Assembly: GCA_046760705.1 (NCBI GenBank)
Contig: JBHIER010000052.1
Location: forward strand, 1-11,989
Direction of reading: 5' to 3'
Length of the DNA stretch: 11,989 nt
Source: JBHIER01 sp046760705 [NCBI: bacterium]
GTDB lineage: Bacteria; JBHIER01; G020348925
The notes beneath the pieces are model-generated. The model was not told the DNA's origin. It ran no database searches and saw only the letters and a program-made list of their open reading frames with translations. The position numbers and the translations under genes are program-made. How positions within the stretch are numbered: the stretch's first letter is position 1; each line of letters begins with the position of its first letter. Of the stretch, positions 1 through 7,020 are shown piece after piece.

Positions 1-17
1 CTCGAATAGGTACGCAT
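1..17 (-). CDS. Start of a minus-strand gene running off the left edge
   Basis: Only the first five codons and two bases of the sixth are in the window: Met-Arg-Thr-Tyr-Ser and then Ser or Arg. The case for a real gene is the ribosome binding site: on the minus strand AAGGAGG lies at 30-24, six bases before the ATG at 17-15. It follows the DUF4384 gene on the same strand after about 100 bases, so it may be cotranscribed. The five residues resemble the N-terminus of ribosomal protein L13 in some bacteria, but that is far too little to name the product. Confidence 0.5.
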
Positions 18-115
18 GGCCGACCTCCTTTCTGAGAATGTGAGAGCGGCTTTCCACCGTCTGAAACAGGGGAGCCAATAAAGGGCGTTGCTGTTGCCGA
101 GAAAAGGGACTCTCA

Positions 116-1459
116 TTATTTTCTCCTCCTCTTGCTCGAAGAGTGCTTCTCTGTTTTCGTGCTCTCCGATGTCGATTTTCTTTTCGACGGAGTCGATACT
201 TTGCTCGGTTTCGATGATCTCCTCTCAGGCGATTTTGATTTCGGTTTTGAGAGGCTGGGACTCCTTTTTGAACTACTCTTGCTCTTTTTACTCCAGTCGG
301 TGATCTTATCCCAGAAACTCCGTCGTCCTTTTGATGTGCGGCCCGTCTTCTTTTTGGCCTCGTCGGAGTATCTCCTCGTCTCAGTTCTGGGTTCAGTACG
401 AACAGTCCGGTTCTTCAAGCCTTCAGGTTTCGACTCGAAGGTCTTTCGACTCCGAGAATACCTCTTTTCTGAACTGACATTATCCCTTGAGAGGGAGTCC
501 CCCGAGCGAGGGGGTGGGGCGGACCGTTCCATCCCCCTTCGCCTCTCAAATTTTGTGTCGCGCTTATACTCTTTCTTCACTTTTTCGATATCAACAGGCT
601 CAATGTCGGTCTTGGAAAAGCCAATGTTCTTGAATCCACGGCGTCGCGAGTAACGTTCACTGCGATACGTGGCAGGAACGGAGTGGTCTCGCCGCCTGAC
701 GGTCCAACATCCACGGCGATAGCGCATCGCTGGGTGGTGCGGTCTCCAGTAAGCCCAGTCATCGTACCAGTCGTAGTCGACAATCACGATCTCAAAACCG
801 ACGCAGACATCCACATAGGGGTGAAAATAGAGGGGACGAGGCCAGTGGCAGTCGTAACATACATATCTGGGGTACCATACCCGCCGCTCAACATAGAAAT
901 ATGTACTGTTGGTGACAAATCCGTACTCCCGATGCTCTACCGGGATGATGAGATCGTTGAGACGGACCATCCCCTCATAGGGGTCTCCGGTGATGTGTTC
1001 GATGAGATCGGGAGCTGGCTCATAGTGAGCATCATAGTATCTGGGCCAGCGGGGTACGGAAATGGGACGAAGGCTGGCCACAGCCACAATGTATTCAATG
1101 CCCGAAGGGCCGCTGACCACCAGATCGTGGTGATCCCAACCATACGGGATGCGATACGTCCTGCCCCCGTAAACAAAAGGATCATCGTTGTAGTCGTAAG
1201 GATAGAGAACCCTGATGTAGCCTTCCGTATCAATGCTGTACACCACAACGTAGGAGTCACGTTGAGGGCGGAAATAGACGCGGACCCGTTCTCCGGGATA
1301 ATAGACTGCCGCCTCTCCTCTGTCCGTCCAAACGTCAATGTCGAATCTGCCCACTATCCCCTCGTGGATGTGGGTGTCTCTTTCCTGCGCTGCAAGGGGT
1401 GTGGACCCCACAAGGAGAGCAGCGGTCAACAGCAGGGCGAATCGTCTGTAATGCTTCAT
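116..1459 (-). CDS. Exported DUF4384-domain protein with basic low-complexity tail
   Basis: The 447-residue product is exported; its function is unknown. Residues 1-25 form a signal peptide (basic start, leucine/alanine core, probable cleavage near PLAAQ). Residues about 45-130 resemble a DUF4384 domain, with segments such as YYPGERVRVYFRPQ and YIRVLYP; this fold occurs in secreted proteins of FCB bacteria and Deltaproteobacteria. Residues about 185-255 are rich in Tyr, Trp and His and carry four cysteines (201, 204, 219, 251) that could form disulfides or bind metal. From about 265 to the end the chain is dominated by Arg, Lys, Ser, Glu and Pro, is probably disordered, and ends KRRRK. The ATG is preceded by AGAGGTGA, a good match to the 16S tail. 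The gene begins 23 bases after the lipoprotein gene, so the two probably share a transcript. The signal peptide is well supported; the domain call is from pattern memory. Confidence 0.85.
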   Translation of the reverse strand: MKHYRRFALLLTAALLVGSTPLAAQERDTHIHEGIVGRFDIDVWTDRGEAAVYYPGERVRVYFRPQRDSYVVVYSIDTEGYIRVLYPYDYNDDPFVYGGRTYRIPYGWDHHDLVVSGPSGIEYIVAVASLRPISVPRWPRYYDAHYEPAPDLIEHITGDPYEGMVRLNDLIIPVEHREYGFVTNSTYFYVERRVWYPRYVCYDCHWPRPLYFHPYVDVCVGFEIVIVDYDWYDDWAYWRPHHPAMRYRRGCWTVRRRDHSVPATYRSERYSRRRGFKNIGFSKTDIEPVDIEKVKKEYKRDTKFERRRGMERSAPPPRSGDSLSRDNVSSEKRYSRSRKTFESKPEGLKNRTVRTEPRTETRRYSDEAKKKTGRTSKGRRSFWDKITDWSKKSKSSSKRSPSLSKPKSKSPERRSSKPSKVSTPSKRKSTSESTKTEKHSSSKRRRK

Positions 1460-1482
1460 GTGTTATCACCTCTCGTTTTCCG

Positions 1483-2286
1483 TCACGATCGATCACCCTT
1501 GGCCCGGTGGTTTCTCTTCCGGACAAGTTTCAACTCCGGATTGCCGGGATCGACCTGGTACGCCCAATCGAATGTGATGAAGTTGCTTCCGATTTCTGTC
1601 ACTCGAAACTTTGCGAAATGGTTATCGTCAGTCCAGACGATATAAGTATGTCCGGCTATGAGTTCCAGCCAGTCCATCTGAATCCACCCGAACTCCGGCG
1701 CATAATCGACATCGTCCACAGAGTTGGTGTAGCCGAAGTCCTGGATGTCAGTATTCACATTGCCCCTCCACATGAAGGGGATGCCGTTGTCGATTTCGAA
1801 GAAGATGTCTGCGCCACTGTCGGTATACGGCAGCACCAACTGGGTGGCGAAGTCGTACCCGGCGTCATTGGGGAAGGCGCGAAAATCCCACAGCCGAACT
1901 CCCCAACCCTCCGGTCTGGGAGTATCAAAGACCAGATCCATGCTGAGCTCGCTCTCGTTGCCATCATGATCGTAAGCGCTGACAGCGTAATAGTACGTTC
2001 TCCCATTGACTACGTCGCGATCAATGTAATTGGCCGACGGTGTGGAAGCGATCAGGGTGTAGTACCCCTCGGCCCTGGAGCCGACGTATACGTTGTAACC
2101 AGCCAGGTCAGGTTCGGCGTTTGGATACCAGTAGAGGTAAATCTCCCGATCGCCGGTCACGCTGGTGACCCCTCTCGGAACGGCTGGCGGTGTGTAGTCG
2201 GGCCGAAGGCAACAGCGCTCGTCTTCGCATCCCATCAGGAGTGCTGAGCATCCGATCACCAGTGTTAGAAACATCGTCCTTTTCAT
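1483..2286 (-). CDS. Lipoprotein with one fibronectin type III domain
   Basis: The predicted product has 267 residues. The first 20 are a lipoprotein signal (MKRTMF, hydrophobic core, lipobox LMGC with the acylated cysteine at 20). Residues about 34-118 form a fibronectin III domain: PPAVPRGVTS, then YLYWYPNAEPDLAGYNVYVG, then YYYAVSAYDHDGNES. Residues 125-250 form a second, unrecognised beta-rich part with many aromatic and acidic residues. The reading frame is open 40 codons further upstream, but the ATG at 2286 is chosen because it starts the lipoprotein signal and follows AAGGAGA (2301-2295) at eight bases. Such proteins usually sit in the outer membrane or face the periplasm and bind other proteins or glycans; no enzyme motif is visible. 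It lies directly upstream of the DUF4384 gene and probably forms an operon with it. Confidence 0.85.
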   Translation of the reverse strand: MKRTMFLTLVIGCSALLMGCEDERCCLRPDYTPPAVPRGVTSVTGDREIYLYWYPNAEPDLAGYNVYVGSRAEGYYTLIASTPSANYIDRDVVNGRTYYYAVSAYDHDGNESELSMDLVFDTPRPEGWGVRLWDFRAFPNDAGYDFATQLVLPYTDSGADIFFEIDNGIPFMWRGNVNTDIQDFGYTNSVDDVDYAPEFGWIQMDWLELIAGHTYIVWTDDNHFAKFRVTEIGSNFITFDWAYQVDPGNPELKLVRKRNHRAKGDRS

Positions 2287-2405
2287 CGCCAGATTCTCCT
2301 TTCTCCCACGGCCCAAATCTATTGTGCGACCATATTCGAATTGCGCAAACTTCATGCCAGAAAACCCGCCCCGATCTGCACCGGTGAAGCCGATTCTTGT
2401 GTTCA

Positions 2406-2417
2406 ATTGTTAACAAT
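2406..2417. promoter_or_regulatory. 12-base perfect palindrome, possible operator
   Basis: The sequence ATTGTTAACAAT is its own reverse complement. It lies about 120 bases upstream of the lipoprotein start, where a binding site for a dimeric regulator could sit. There is no second copy in the window, and AT-rich 12-base palindromes can occur by chance, so this is only a candidate. Confidence 0.25.
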
Positions 2418-2535
2418 CTGGAGACCAAAAGCTTACGGCCAAAAGGCCCTCTGAACAGATCCTGCCCTTGGACACCGAACGAGACCTTTTCTGGGAACAT
2501 GTCTTCTCCTCTTGTCCTCGAAAAAGGGCACACTC

Positions 2536-2553
2536 TGTCCACTTTTTAGGACA
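2536..2553. promoter_or_regulatory. TGTCC-N8-GGACA inverted repeat upstream of a promoter
   Basis: Two perfect 5-base half-sites face each other across an 8-base A/T-rich spacer. The repeat centre is about 63 bases before the predicted start of the rightward transcript, a common position for activator sites. No regulator gene is nearby to pair with it. Function is inferred from position only. Confidence 0.3.
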
Positions 2554-2573
2554 CCCAAAATTGAAAAAATCCA

Positions 2574-2601
2574 TTGACAAGAACCATTTTGGGTATATCT
2601 T
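2574..2601 (+). promoter_or_regulatory. Sigma-70-type promoter for the PHP gene
   Basis: A perfect -35 box TTGACA (2574-2579) is followed after 16 bases by TATCTT (2596-2601); an overlapping TATATC at 2594 would give a spacer of 14. Transcription would start near 2608 and give a leader of about 125 bases before the PHP gene. No sigma-70 gene or consensus for this organism is available, so the call rests on the bacterial consensus. Confidence 0.6.
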
Positions 2602-2731
2602 TCAAAACCATCTTAGATCCGAGGGGTAATCGGCCTGTTGCGCAGCGTTTGCTGAGGGCATAGATATCGATCAAAATCGGATTGTCCATTAGGGTGGTGA
2701 CTGGATAGGTCTTTTGAGACAGAGGAACATC

Positions 2732-3556
2732 ATGGGACAGTACGCTGACCTTCATATTCATACCACAGCCTCCGATGGCACGATCACTCCTGAGGAGACG
2801 GTGGAGCTGGCCCTGCAAGCCGGTTTAAAGGCCATTGCCATAACCGATCACGATGCTGTGGAAGGTATAGCTCCGGCCAATGAAGCAGCCAGGGGGCGTG
2901 GTCTTGAGGTTGTGCCGGGTGTTGAGTTGAGCGTCAGCGTGGATGGGATAGACTTGCACCTGCTTGGTTATTACATCGATCATACGAACGGTCCCTTTGT
3001 AGAACGATTGCAGCTCTTCCGGCGGGTGCGGGAAGAGAGGGCGGAGAAGATTGTCGAAAAGCTCAACCGGTTGGGTGTTCCTCTTAACCTCGAGAAGGTC
3101 AAAGAGATTGCCGGGGAGGGGGCTATTGGCCGACCCCACATAGCCGAGGCTCTGCTTCAAGAACATGTAGTGGCATCGTTCAACGAGGCCTTCACTCGAT
3201 TTCTCGGTTATCACGGCCCGGCGTACGTTCCCAAATTTAAGATCTCCCCGGGGGAGGGCATCGAAATGATCCGATCGGTTGGTGGTATAGCGGTCTTCGC
3301 CCATCCGGGGACGGTCCGAAAGGATGAGCTCATCCCGGAATTTATGGCTCAGGGGCTGCAGGGACTGGAGGTCATCCATCCCGAACACAATCAAACTCTC
3401 GCCCAGCACTACACCAATTTGGCCCGGAAATACGGGCTGGTCACCACTGGTGGGTCTGACTCCCACGGTCCCCGCAAGAATCTGCCGGCCATCGGCGGGA
3501 TCAAAATTCCCTGGGCCTGGGTGGCGGAACTGAGGGAGCTGTGGAAGGAGAGTTGA
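2732..3556 (+). CDS. PHP-domain metal-dependent phosphoesterase
   Basis: The 274-residue product belongs to the PHP family, in the branch that includes TrpH/YciV-like enzymes, which remove phosphate from nucleotides or short RNA ends. The metal-binding residues are in place: H8 and H10 in DLHIHTTASDG, D15, D39-H40 in ITDHD, E65 in PGVEL, H76, H191 in FAHPG, and D243 with H245 in GGSDSHG. The insert with GRPHIAEAL (residues 133-141) is also typical of this branch. An earlier TTG at 2714 is in frame, but the ATG at 2732 is preferred: AGAGG lies six bases ahead of it and family members begin just before the DLHIH motif. It appears to be a single-gene unit, since the next gene has its own promoter. 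The exact substrate cannot be read from the sequence. The enzyme is probably cytoplasmic, as no signal peptide is present. Confidence 0.92.
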   Translation: MGQYADLHIHTTASDGTITPEETVELALQAGLKAIAITDHDAVEGIAPANEAARGRGLEVVPGVELSVSVDGIDLHLLGYYIDHTNGPFVERLQLFRRVREERAEKIVEKLNRLGVPLNLEKVKEIAGEGAIGRPHIAEALLQEHVVASFNEAFTRFLGYHGPAYVPKFKISPGEGIEMIRSVGGIAVFAHPGTVRKDELIPEFMAQGLQGLEVIHPEHNQTLAQHYTNLARKYGLVTTGGSDSHGPRKNLPAIGGIKIPWAWVAELRELWKES

Positions 3557-3667
3557 AAGGGTCGCTTTCCAAAAACCTCCGACCTCCCGCCCGATGGAGC
3601 TGTCGCACCCTTTCCGGCTATATCTTTACAATCCCTCTGCGTGTCGGTGGCTTTTTTCTAAAAGTAC

Positions 3668-3696
3668 TTGATTTTTCGGCGAGAAACGGTTATACT
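3668..3696 (+). promoter_or_regulatory. Strong sigma-70-type promoter for the metalloprotease gene
   Basis: TTGATT (3668-3673) and TATACT (3691-3696) are separated by exactly 17 bases, a near-consensus promoter. Transcription would start near 3703. That is one or two bases before an in-frame ATG at 3705, so that ATG would have essentially no leader. This supports the later GTG start. Confidence 0.65.
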
Positions 3697-3728
3697 TTTA
3701 TGTTATGAGAAAGATGTTGGTGTCCGGC

Positions 3729-3735
3729 AAGGAGG
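3729..3735 (+). promoter_or_regulatory. Ribosome binding site that decides the GTG start at 3741
   Basis: AAGGAGG is a perfect Shine-Dalgarno core and lies five bases before GTG at 3741. The upstream ATG at 3705 has no such site. Both this site and the promoter position point to the GTG. Confidence 0.7.
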
Positions 3736-3740
3736 TTCAT

Positions 3741-5921
3741 GTGGCCAGCCGCGTTTTGTGTGGTCTTGTTTTGAGCTTATTGTTTACTGGTGTGCTGTAT
3801 TCGCCCACTATTCTCAGGGCGAACGAAGGTGAGGGGAGCACAACCCGGTTTTCCGCGATCGACGAAGCTTATGACAGAGGTGAGATCGACTACGAGACGG
3901 CGCTGGTGCAAAAGGTCTATGCCCTCTTTCGGCCGCAAAGGCTCCAGGCTCGCTTCAAAGTAGAGGGTCTTCGACCGGAAAAGTGTGCCACCCCCCTCTT
4001 TCTTGAGATCAGGAACAGTTGGTCTGGGCTGAGCGAGACAGCCCGGATTACGCTGGGGCCTTACTTGCTCAGGCCGACAGAGCCGGAGGAGCAGGAGACC
4101 TATGGCCACGCTTACACCACAGATGCCGAATACTTCGACACCCCCAGCGGCCTTTTTAAAATATGGTATGTAACCACTACAGACGATGCCCCTGATCTTT
4201 CAGACATAGAACCTGCCGACGGTGTCCCCGATTGGGTAAACCGATGCGGGGAGATCTTCGATCACGTCTGGGCAAAGGAGATCGATCAGATGGGGTATCG
4301 CCAGCCCCCTCAGGACGGGAGCTGGTACCCAGAGGGAGAAGATTACGGCGGCGATTCGAAGTACGATGTCTACATAGAGGATCTCGGCCGGTCTATCTTC
4401 GGATACACTCAGAGCGAGCAGCGGGTCTCCGGGCGCAGCATGACCAGCTACATCGTCATCGACAACGATTACGAATGGTACCCGAGCTACAATCGGGGCA
4501 GAGAACCCATCGACGGGGCAAAGGTGACTGCGGCCCACGAGTTCTTTCACGCCATCCACTTCGGGTACGATGCCGTTGAAACATCCGACCAGTACTGGAT
4601 GGAGATGAGTTCCACCTGGATGGAAGATGTCGTGTACGATGACGTTGACGATTACTTAAAGTATTTGAAGTCTTTCTTCGACCATCCTGAATGGTCCCTC
4701 GACTACTTCAGTGGTCTCTATCCGTATGGAGCTTCTGTCTGGGTGATATTTTTGTCTGAGAACTACGGCCAAGATATCGTCCGCAAGATTTGGGAGGGCT
4801 GTGTTACGAGCAGCGCCCTGAGTGCCATGCAGACATCATTGAACAACCAGGGGAGCGGCTTGGCCGAGGCCTTCAAGAGCTTTTCCGCCTGGAACTATTT
4901 CACCGGCAGCCGAGCCAATCCGAACTTGTACTATGAGGAAGGAGCTGACTACCCGGAGGTAAAATTTGATCAGAGACACCTCTCCTACCCGGCTTCTGGC
5001 ACGGGCAAGGTGGACCATTTAGGGGCCGATTACGTGGGGTTCAAACCTGAGAAGACCTCGGGGGGGCTGCAAATCTCCTTTGACGGGGTCTTCAATACGA
5101 CCTGGGGCGCGGTGGTCATCGAGTATCAGAGCCCGACCCAGCACTTTGTCAATGACTTGACAATTGACACCCAGGGCCGCGGTTCTTTTTCGGCACTCAA
5201 TTGGCTGAACAACACCGAGATTGTTCTCATTCCCTGCGTGGTGTCGATCATGGGGAAAGGCTATACCTTTACCTACGAGGGGGAGTATGATCCCAGCCTG
5301 AGTGCCAGCCTCGAGGTGTCGGAAGCTACTCACGATTTTGGTAGTGTCCTTGTGGGGGACGTTGCGGAGTGGCTGTTAACCATATACAATAGGAGCGCTG
5401 ATCTTCTTACCATCTATTCCGTCTCTGCCGATTCCGCCTCGGACGCACTGGGGGTGTTTGAGTTGCCCAACCCATCATTCCCCGACACACTTGAGGGGCA
5501 CGACAGCCTTGAGGTTTTGGTCATGTTTCGTCCGCCTAAGTTTGGGAGCTTTACGGGTGAGCTCGTCATCAGTAGCGACGACTCACTCCTTCATACCGTG
5601 AAGGTGGCGCTCAGCGGTTTCGGTGCCGCTCACAAAGTTCTCCGACAAAATTTTCCAAACCCCTTCAAGATGAGCGAACATGACAGAACCCATTTTTCCT
5701 TCGATCTTTCGGATCGGGCCGAGGTGACTATCTCGATTCATACCCTGACGGGAGAACTGGTCAAGACTCTCAATGATCATCGCTTATTAGAGGTAGGATC
5801 GCATACGCTTTCATGGGACGGGAGGAACGCGGCCGGGGAGTTGGTTGCTTCAGGTATTTATCTGTATACCCTCAAGGCCGGCAGTTTCGTGGAGACGAAG
5901 AAGATGGCAGTGATCCGATAG
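3741..5921 (+). CDS. Secreted zinc metalloprotease-like protein with ASH-like domain and T9SS-type C-terminus
   Basis: This large exported protein (726 residues from GTG) is a putative protease. Residues 1-27 are a signal peptide (VLCGLVLSLLFTGVLY core, likely cut after ILRA). The middle holds the zinc motif HEFFH at 266-270, where both histidines would bind zinc and E267 would be the catalytic base. Downstream acidic residues in WMEMSSTWMED (E288, E295) are candidates for a third ligand. The pattern resembles the MXAN_6640-type putative metalloproteases. Residues about 522-630 form a beta-sandwich like the ASH/choice-of-anchor-D domain (HDFGSVLVGD, then VMFRPPKFGSFTGEL). The last 90 residues begin QNFPNPF (636-642) and end KKMAVIR, the form of FlgD-like T9SS sorting domains. 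The start is GTG because of the promoter and AAGGAGG positions; an alternative ATG at 3705 would add 12 residues before the signal peptide. Proteolysis is inferred, not shown; substrates are unknown. Confidence 0.85.
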   Translation: MASRVLCGLVLSLLFTGVLYSPTILRANEGEGSTTRFSAIDEAYDRGEIDYETALVQKVYALFRPQRLQARFKVEGLRPEKCATPLFLEIRNSWSGLSETARITLGPYLLRPTEPEEQETYGHAYTTDAEYFDTPSGLFKIWYVTTTDDAPDLSDIEPADGVPDWVNRCGEIFDHVWAKEIDQMGYRQPPQDGSWYPEGEDYGGDSKYDVYIEDLGRSIFGYTQSEQRVSGRSMTSYIVIDNDYEWYPSYNRGREPIDGAKVTAAHEFFHAIHFGYDAVETSDQYWMEMSSTWMEDVVYDDVDDYLKYLKSFFDHPEWSLDYFSGLYPYGASVWVIFLSENYGQDIVRKIWEGCVTSSALSAMQTSLNNQGSGLAEAFKSFSAWNYFTGSRANPNLYYEEGADYPEVKFDQRHLSYPASGTGKVDHLGADYVGFKPEKTSGGLQISFDGVFNTTWGAVVIEYQSPTQHFVNDLTIDTQGRGSFSALNWLNNTEIVLIPCVVSIMGKGYTFTYEGEYDPSLSASLEVSEATHDFGSVLVGDVAEWLLTIYNRSADLLTIYSVSADSASDALGVFELPNPSFPDTLEGHDSLEVLVMFRPPKFGSFTGELVISSDDSLLHTVKVALSGFGAAHKVLRQNFPNPFKMSEHDRTHFSFDLSDRAEVTISIHTLTGELVKTLNDHRLLEVGSHTLSWDGRNAAGELVASGIYLYTLKAGSFVETKKMAVIR

Positions 5922-5947
5922 AGGGTCTGGAGTAATGAAAAAATATG

Positions 5948-5976
5948 TTGACGTTCTTCGTGTTGAGATGTACTTT
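5948..5976 (+). promoter_or_regulatory. Possible weak promoter before the PorV/PorQ-like gene
   Basis: TTGACG (5948-5953) is followed after 17 bases by TACTTT (5971-5976). The -35 box is good but the -10 box matches at only three of six positions. No terminator is visible between the protease stop and this point, so readthrough from the protease promoter is equally possible. Confidence 0.3.
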
Positions 5977-6018
5977 GATATGGCGTAACGGACCTATTCA
6001 CCGAGGGCTACCGCAGTG

Positions 6019-7020
6019 ATGAAGAGATTCAATTTATACTGTGCGTGTGTCTTGATACCATTCTTTATGGTGGGCACGTCCCAGGCCGCCAAGTACGCCG
6101 GTGAGTTTCTGAGCTTGGGTGTCGGGGCCAGACCCCTGGGGATGGGTGGGGCATTTGTGGCCCTGGCCGACGATGCCAGTGCGACCTATTGGAACCCGGC
6201 CGGCCTGGCCCAGCTCCGTCAGCAAGAGATCTCCGTCATGCATGCGGAGCGGTTCGCTGGGATCGTCAAATACGATTGGCTCAGCTACGTTCACCCCCAA
6301 CAAGCCGGTCCGCGGTCCGGGTCCTTCGGGATCAGTTTGATCCGTCTGGGAGTGGACGACATCCCCATTACGGCCCTGCCCGATGAGAACAGAGACCTTG
6401 ACCCCCACGACAATCGCCCCTATGTAGTCCGTTGGGCCAGTGATACGGAATACGTTCTCTTCGTCTCCTACGCCCGAAGCACAAGCAGCTCGCTCTGTTA
6501 CGGGGGAAATGTGAAGGTACTGCACAAAGGTGTGGACGACTACTCGGCCTGGGGCCTGGGGGTTGATCTGGGCCTCCTTTTGAGGCCGATGGAGCGGCTG
6601 AGCGTGGGGATCAATCTGCAGGATGCCACTACAACTCTGATCGCCTGGGATACCGGGACCAGAGAATCGATCTCACCAACATTGAAGGTCGGAGGGGCTT
6701 ACTCGTTCGGACTTGATATTCTAAATGGGTTCATCACTCCTGCGATAGATGTTGATATCAGATTCGAGGGGCGGAAATATGCTTCACAGTATCACTGGGG
6801 TGACCTGAGCGCCGATGTCCGTCTCGGCACGGAGTATTGGTTCAAGAACCTCTTTGGCATCAGAATCGGTTCTGATGACGTCGGGCGATTTTCCGCCGGA
6901 ACGGGCTTCAGACTCCAGCAGATGGGGCTGAATATCAAACAGGTCGCCATCGATTTTGCCTTCTTGAGTAAAGGGGATCTGGATAACACCTACCGGATTT
7001 CGGCTTCCGTAGGATTTTAG
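6019..7020 (+). CDS. PorV/PorQ-family outer membrane beta-barrel protein
   Basis: The 333-residue product has a signal peptide (residues 1-23, cleavage near TSQA-AKY). It is followed by the signature of the PorV/PorQ (UPF0164) family: FLSLGVGARPLGMGGAFVAL, then ADDASATYWNPAGLA. The rest alternates short beta strands typical of a FadL-like barrel and ends in SASVGF with a C-terminal phenylalanine, as outer membrane barrels often do. In Bacteroidetes, PorV shuttles type IX cargo from the translocon to the attachment complex, while other family members are uncharacterised barrels. The preceding gene looks like a type IX cargo, which supports that role here by inference. GTG at 6016 and ATG at 6019 are both possible starts behind GAGGG (6003-6007); they differ by one codon. 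The next gene begins on the base after its stop codon. Confidence 0.88.
   Translation: MKRFNLYCACVLIPFFMVGTSQAAKYAGEFLSLGVGARPLGMGGAFVALADDASATYWNPAGLAQLRQQEISVMHAERFAGIVKYDWLSYVHPQQAGPRSGSFGISLIRLGVDDIPITALPDENRDLDPHDNRPYVVRWASDTEYVLFVSYARSTSSSLCYGGNVKVLHKGVDDYSAWGLGVDLGLLLRPMERLSVGINLQDATTTLIAWDTGTRESISPTLKVGGAYSFGLDILNGFITPAIDVDIRFEGRKYASQYHWGDLSADVRLGTEYWFKNLFGIRIGSDDVGRFSAGTGFRLQQMGLNIKQVAIDFAFLSKGDLDNTYRISASVGF

Larger units (their letters stand above)
2287..2731. other. Intergenic region between divergent transcription units
   Basis: This 445-base stretch separates the minus-strand lipoprotein gene from the plus-strand PHP gene. I see no coding sequence in it. It holds the lipoprotein ribosome binding site (2295-2301), a 12-base perfect palindrome (2406-2417), a small GGCC-AAAA-GGCC hairpin (about 2438-2449), a TGTCC/GGACA inverted repeat (2536-2553) and a sigma-70-type promoter (2574-2601) firing to the right. 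I could not find a convincing leftward promoter for the lipoprotein gene, although one should be here. The leader from the rightward promoter to the PHP start is about 125 bases and has only weak 4-base stems. Confidence 0.7.

Noticed and set aside
683-1645. Long plus-strand open frame of about 320 codons opposite the DUF4384 gene
   Set aside because: It is antisense to a gene with a signal peptide, recognised domain and good ribosome binding site; it has no such support and crosses two minus-strand genes.
1399-2247. Plus-strand open frame of about 280 codons opposite the lipoprotein gene
   Set aside because: The minus strand encodes a clear lipobox and fibronectin III domain; the plus frame has no recognisable protein features.
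2287-2406. Upstream extension of the lipoprotein gene to an ATG at 2406
   Set aside because: It would place 40 non-hydrophobic residues before the lipoprotein signal, while the ATG at 2286 has AAGGAGA at the right distance.
2536-2570. Possible insertion sequence end, because TGTCC...TTTTTAGGACAC recalls some IS3-type termini
   Set aside because: No transposase, no second end and no target duplication are present.
3555-3660. Possible terminator after the PHP gene (GAAAGGGT/ACCCTTTC repeat and a later T-run)
   Set aside because: The arms are 44 bases apart and the T-run at about 3652-3658 is not next to a good stem.
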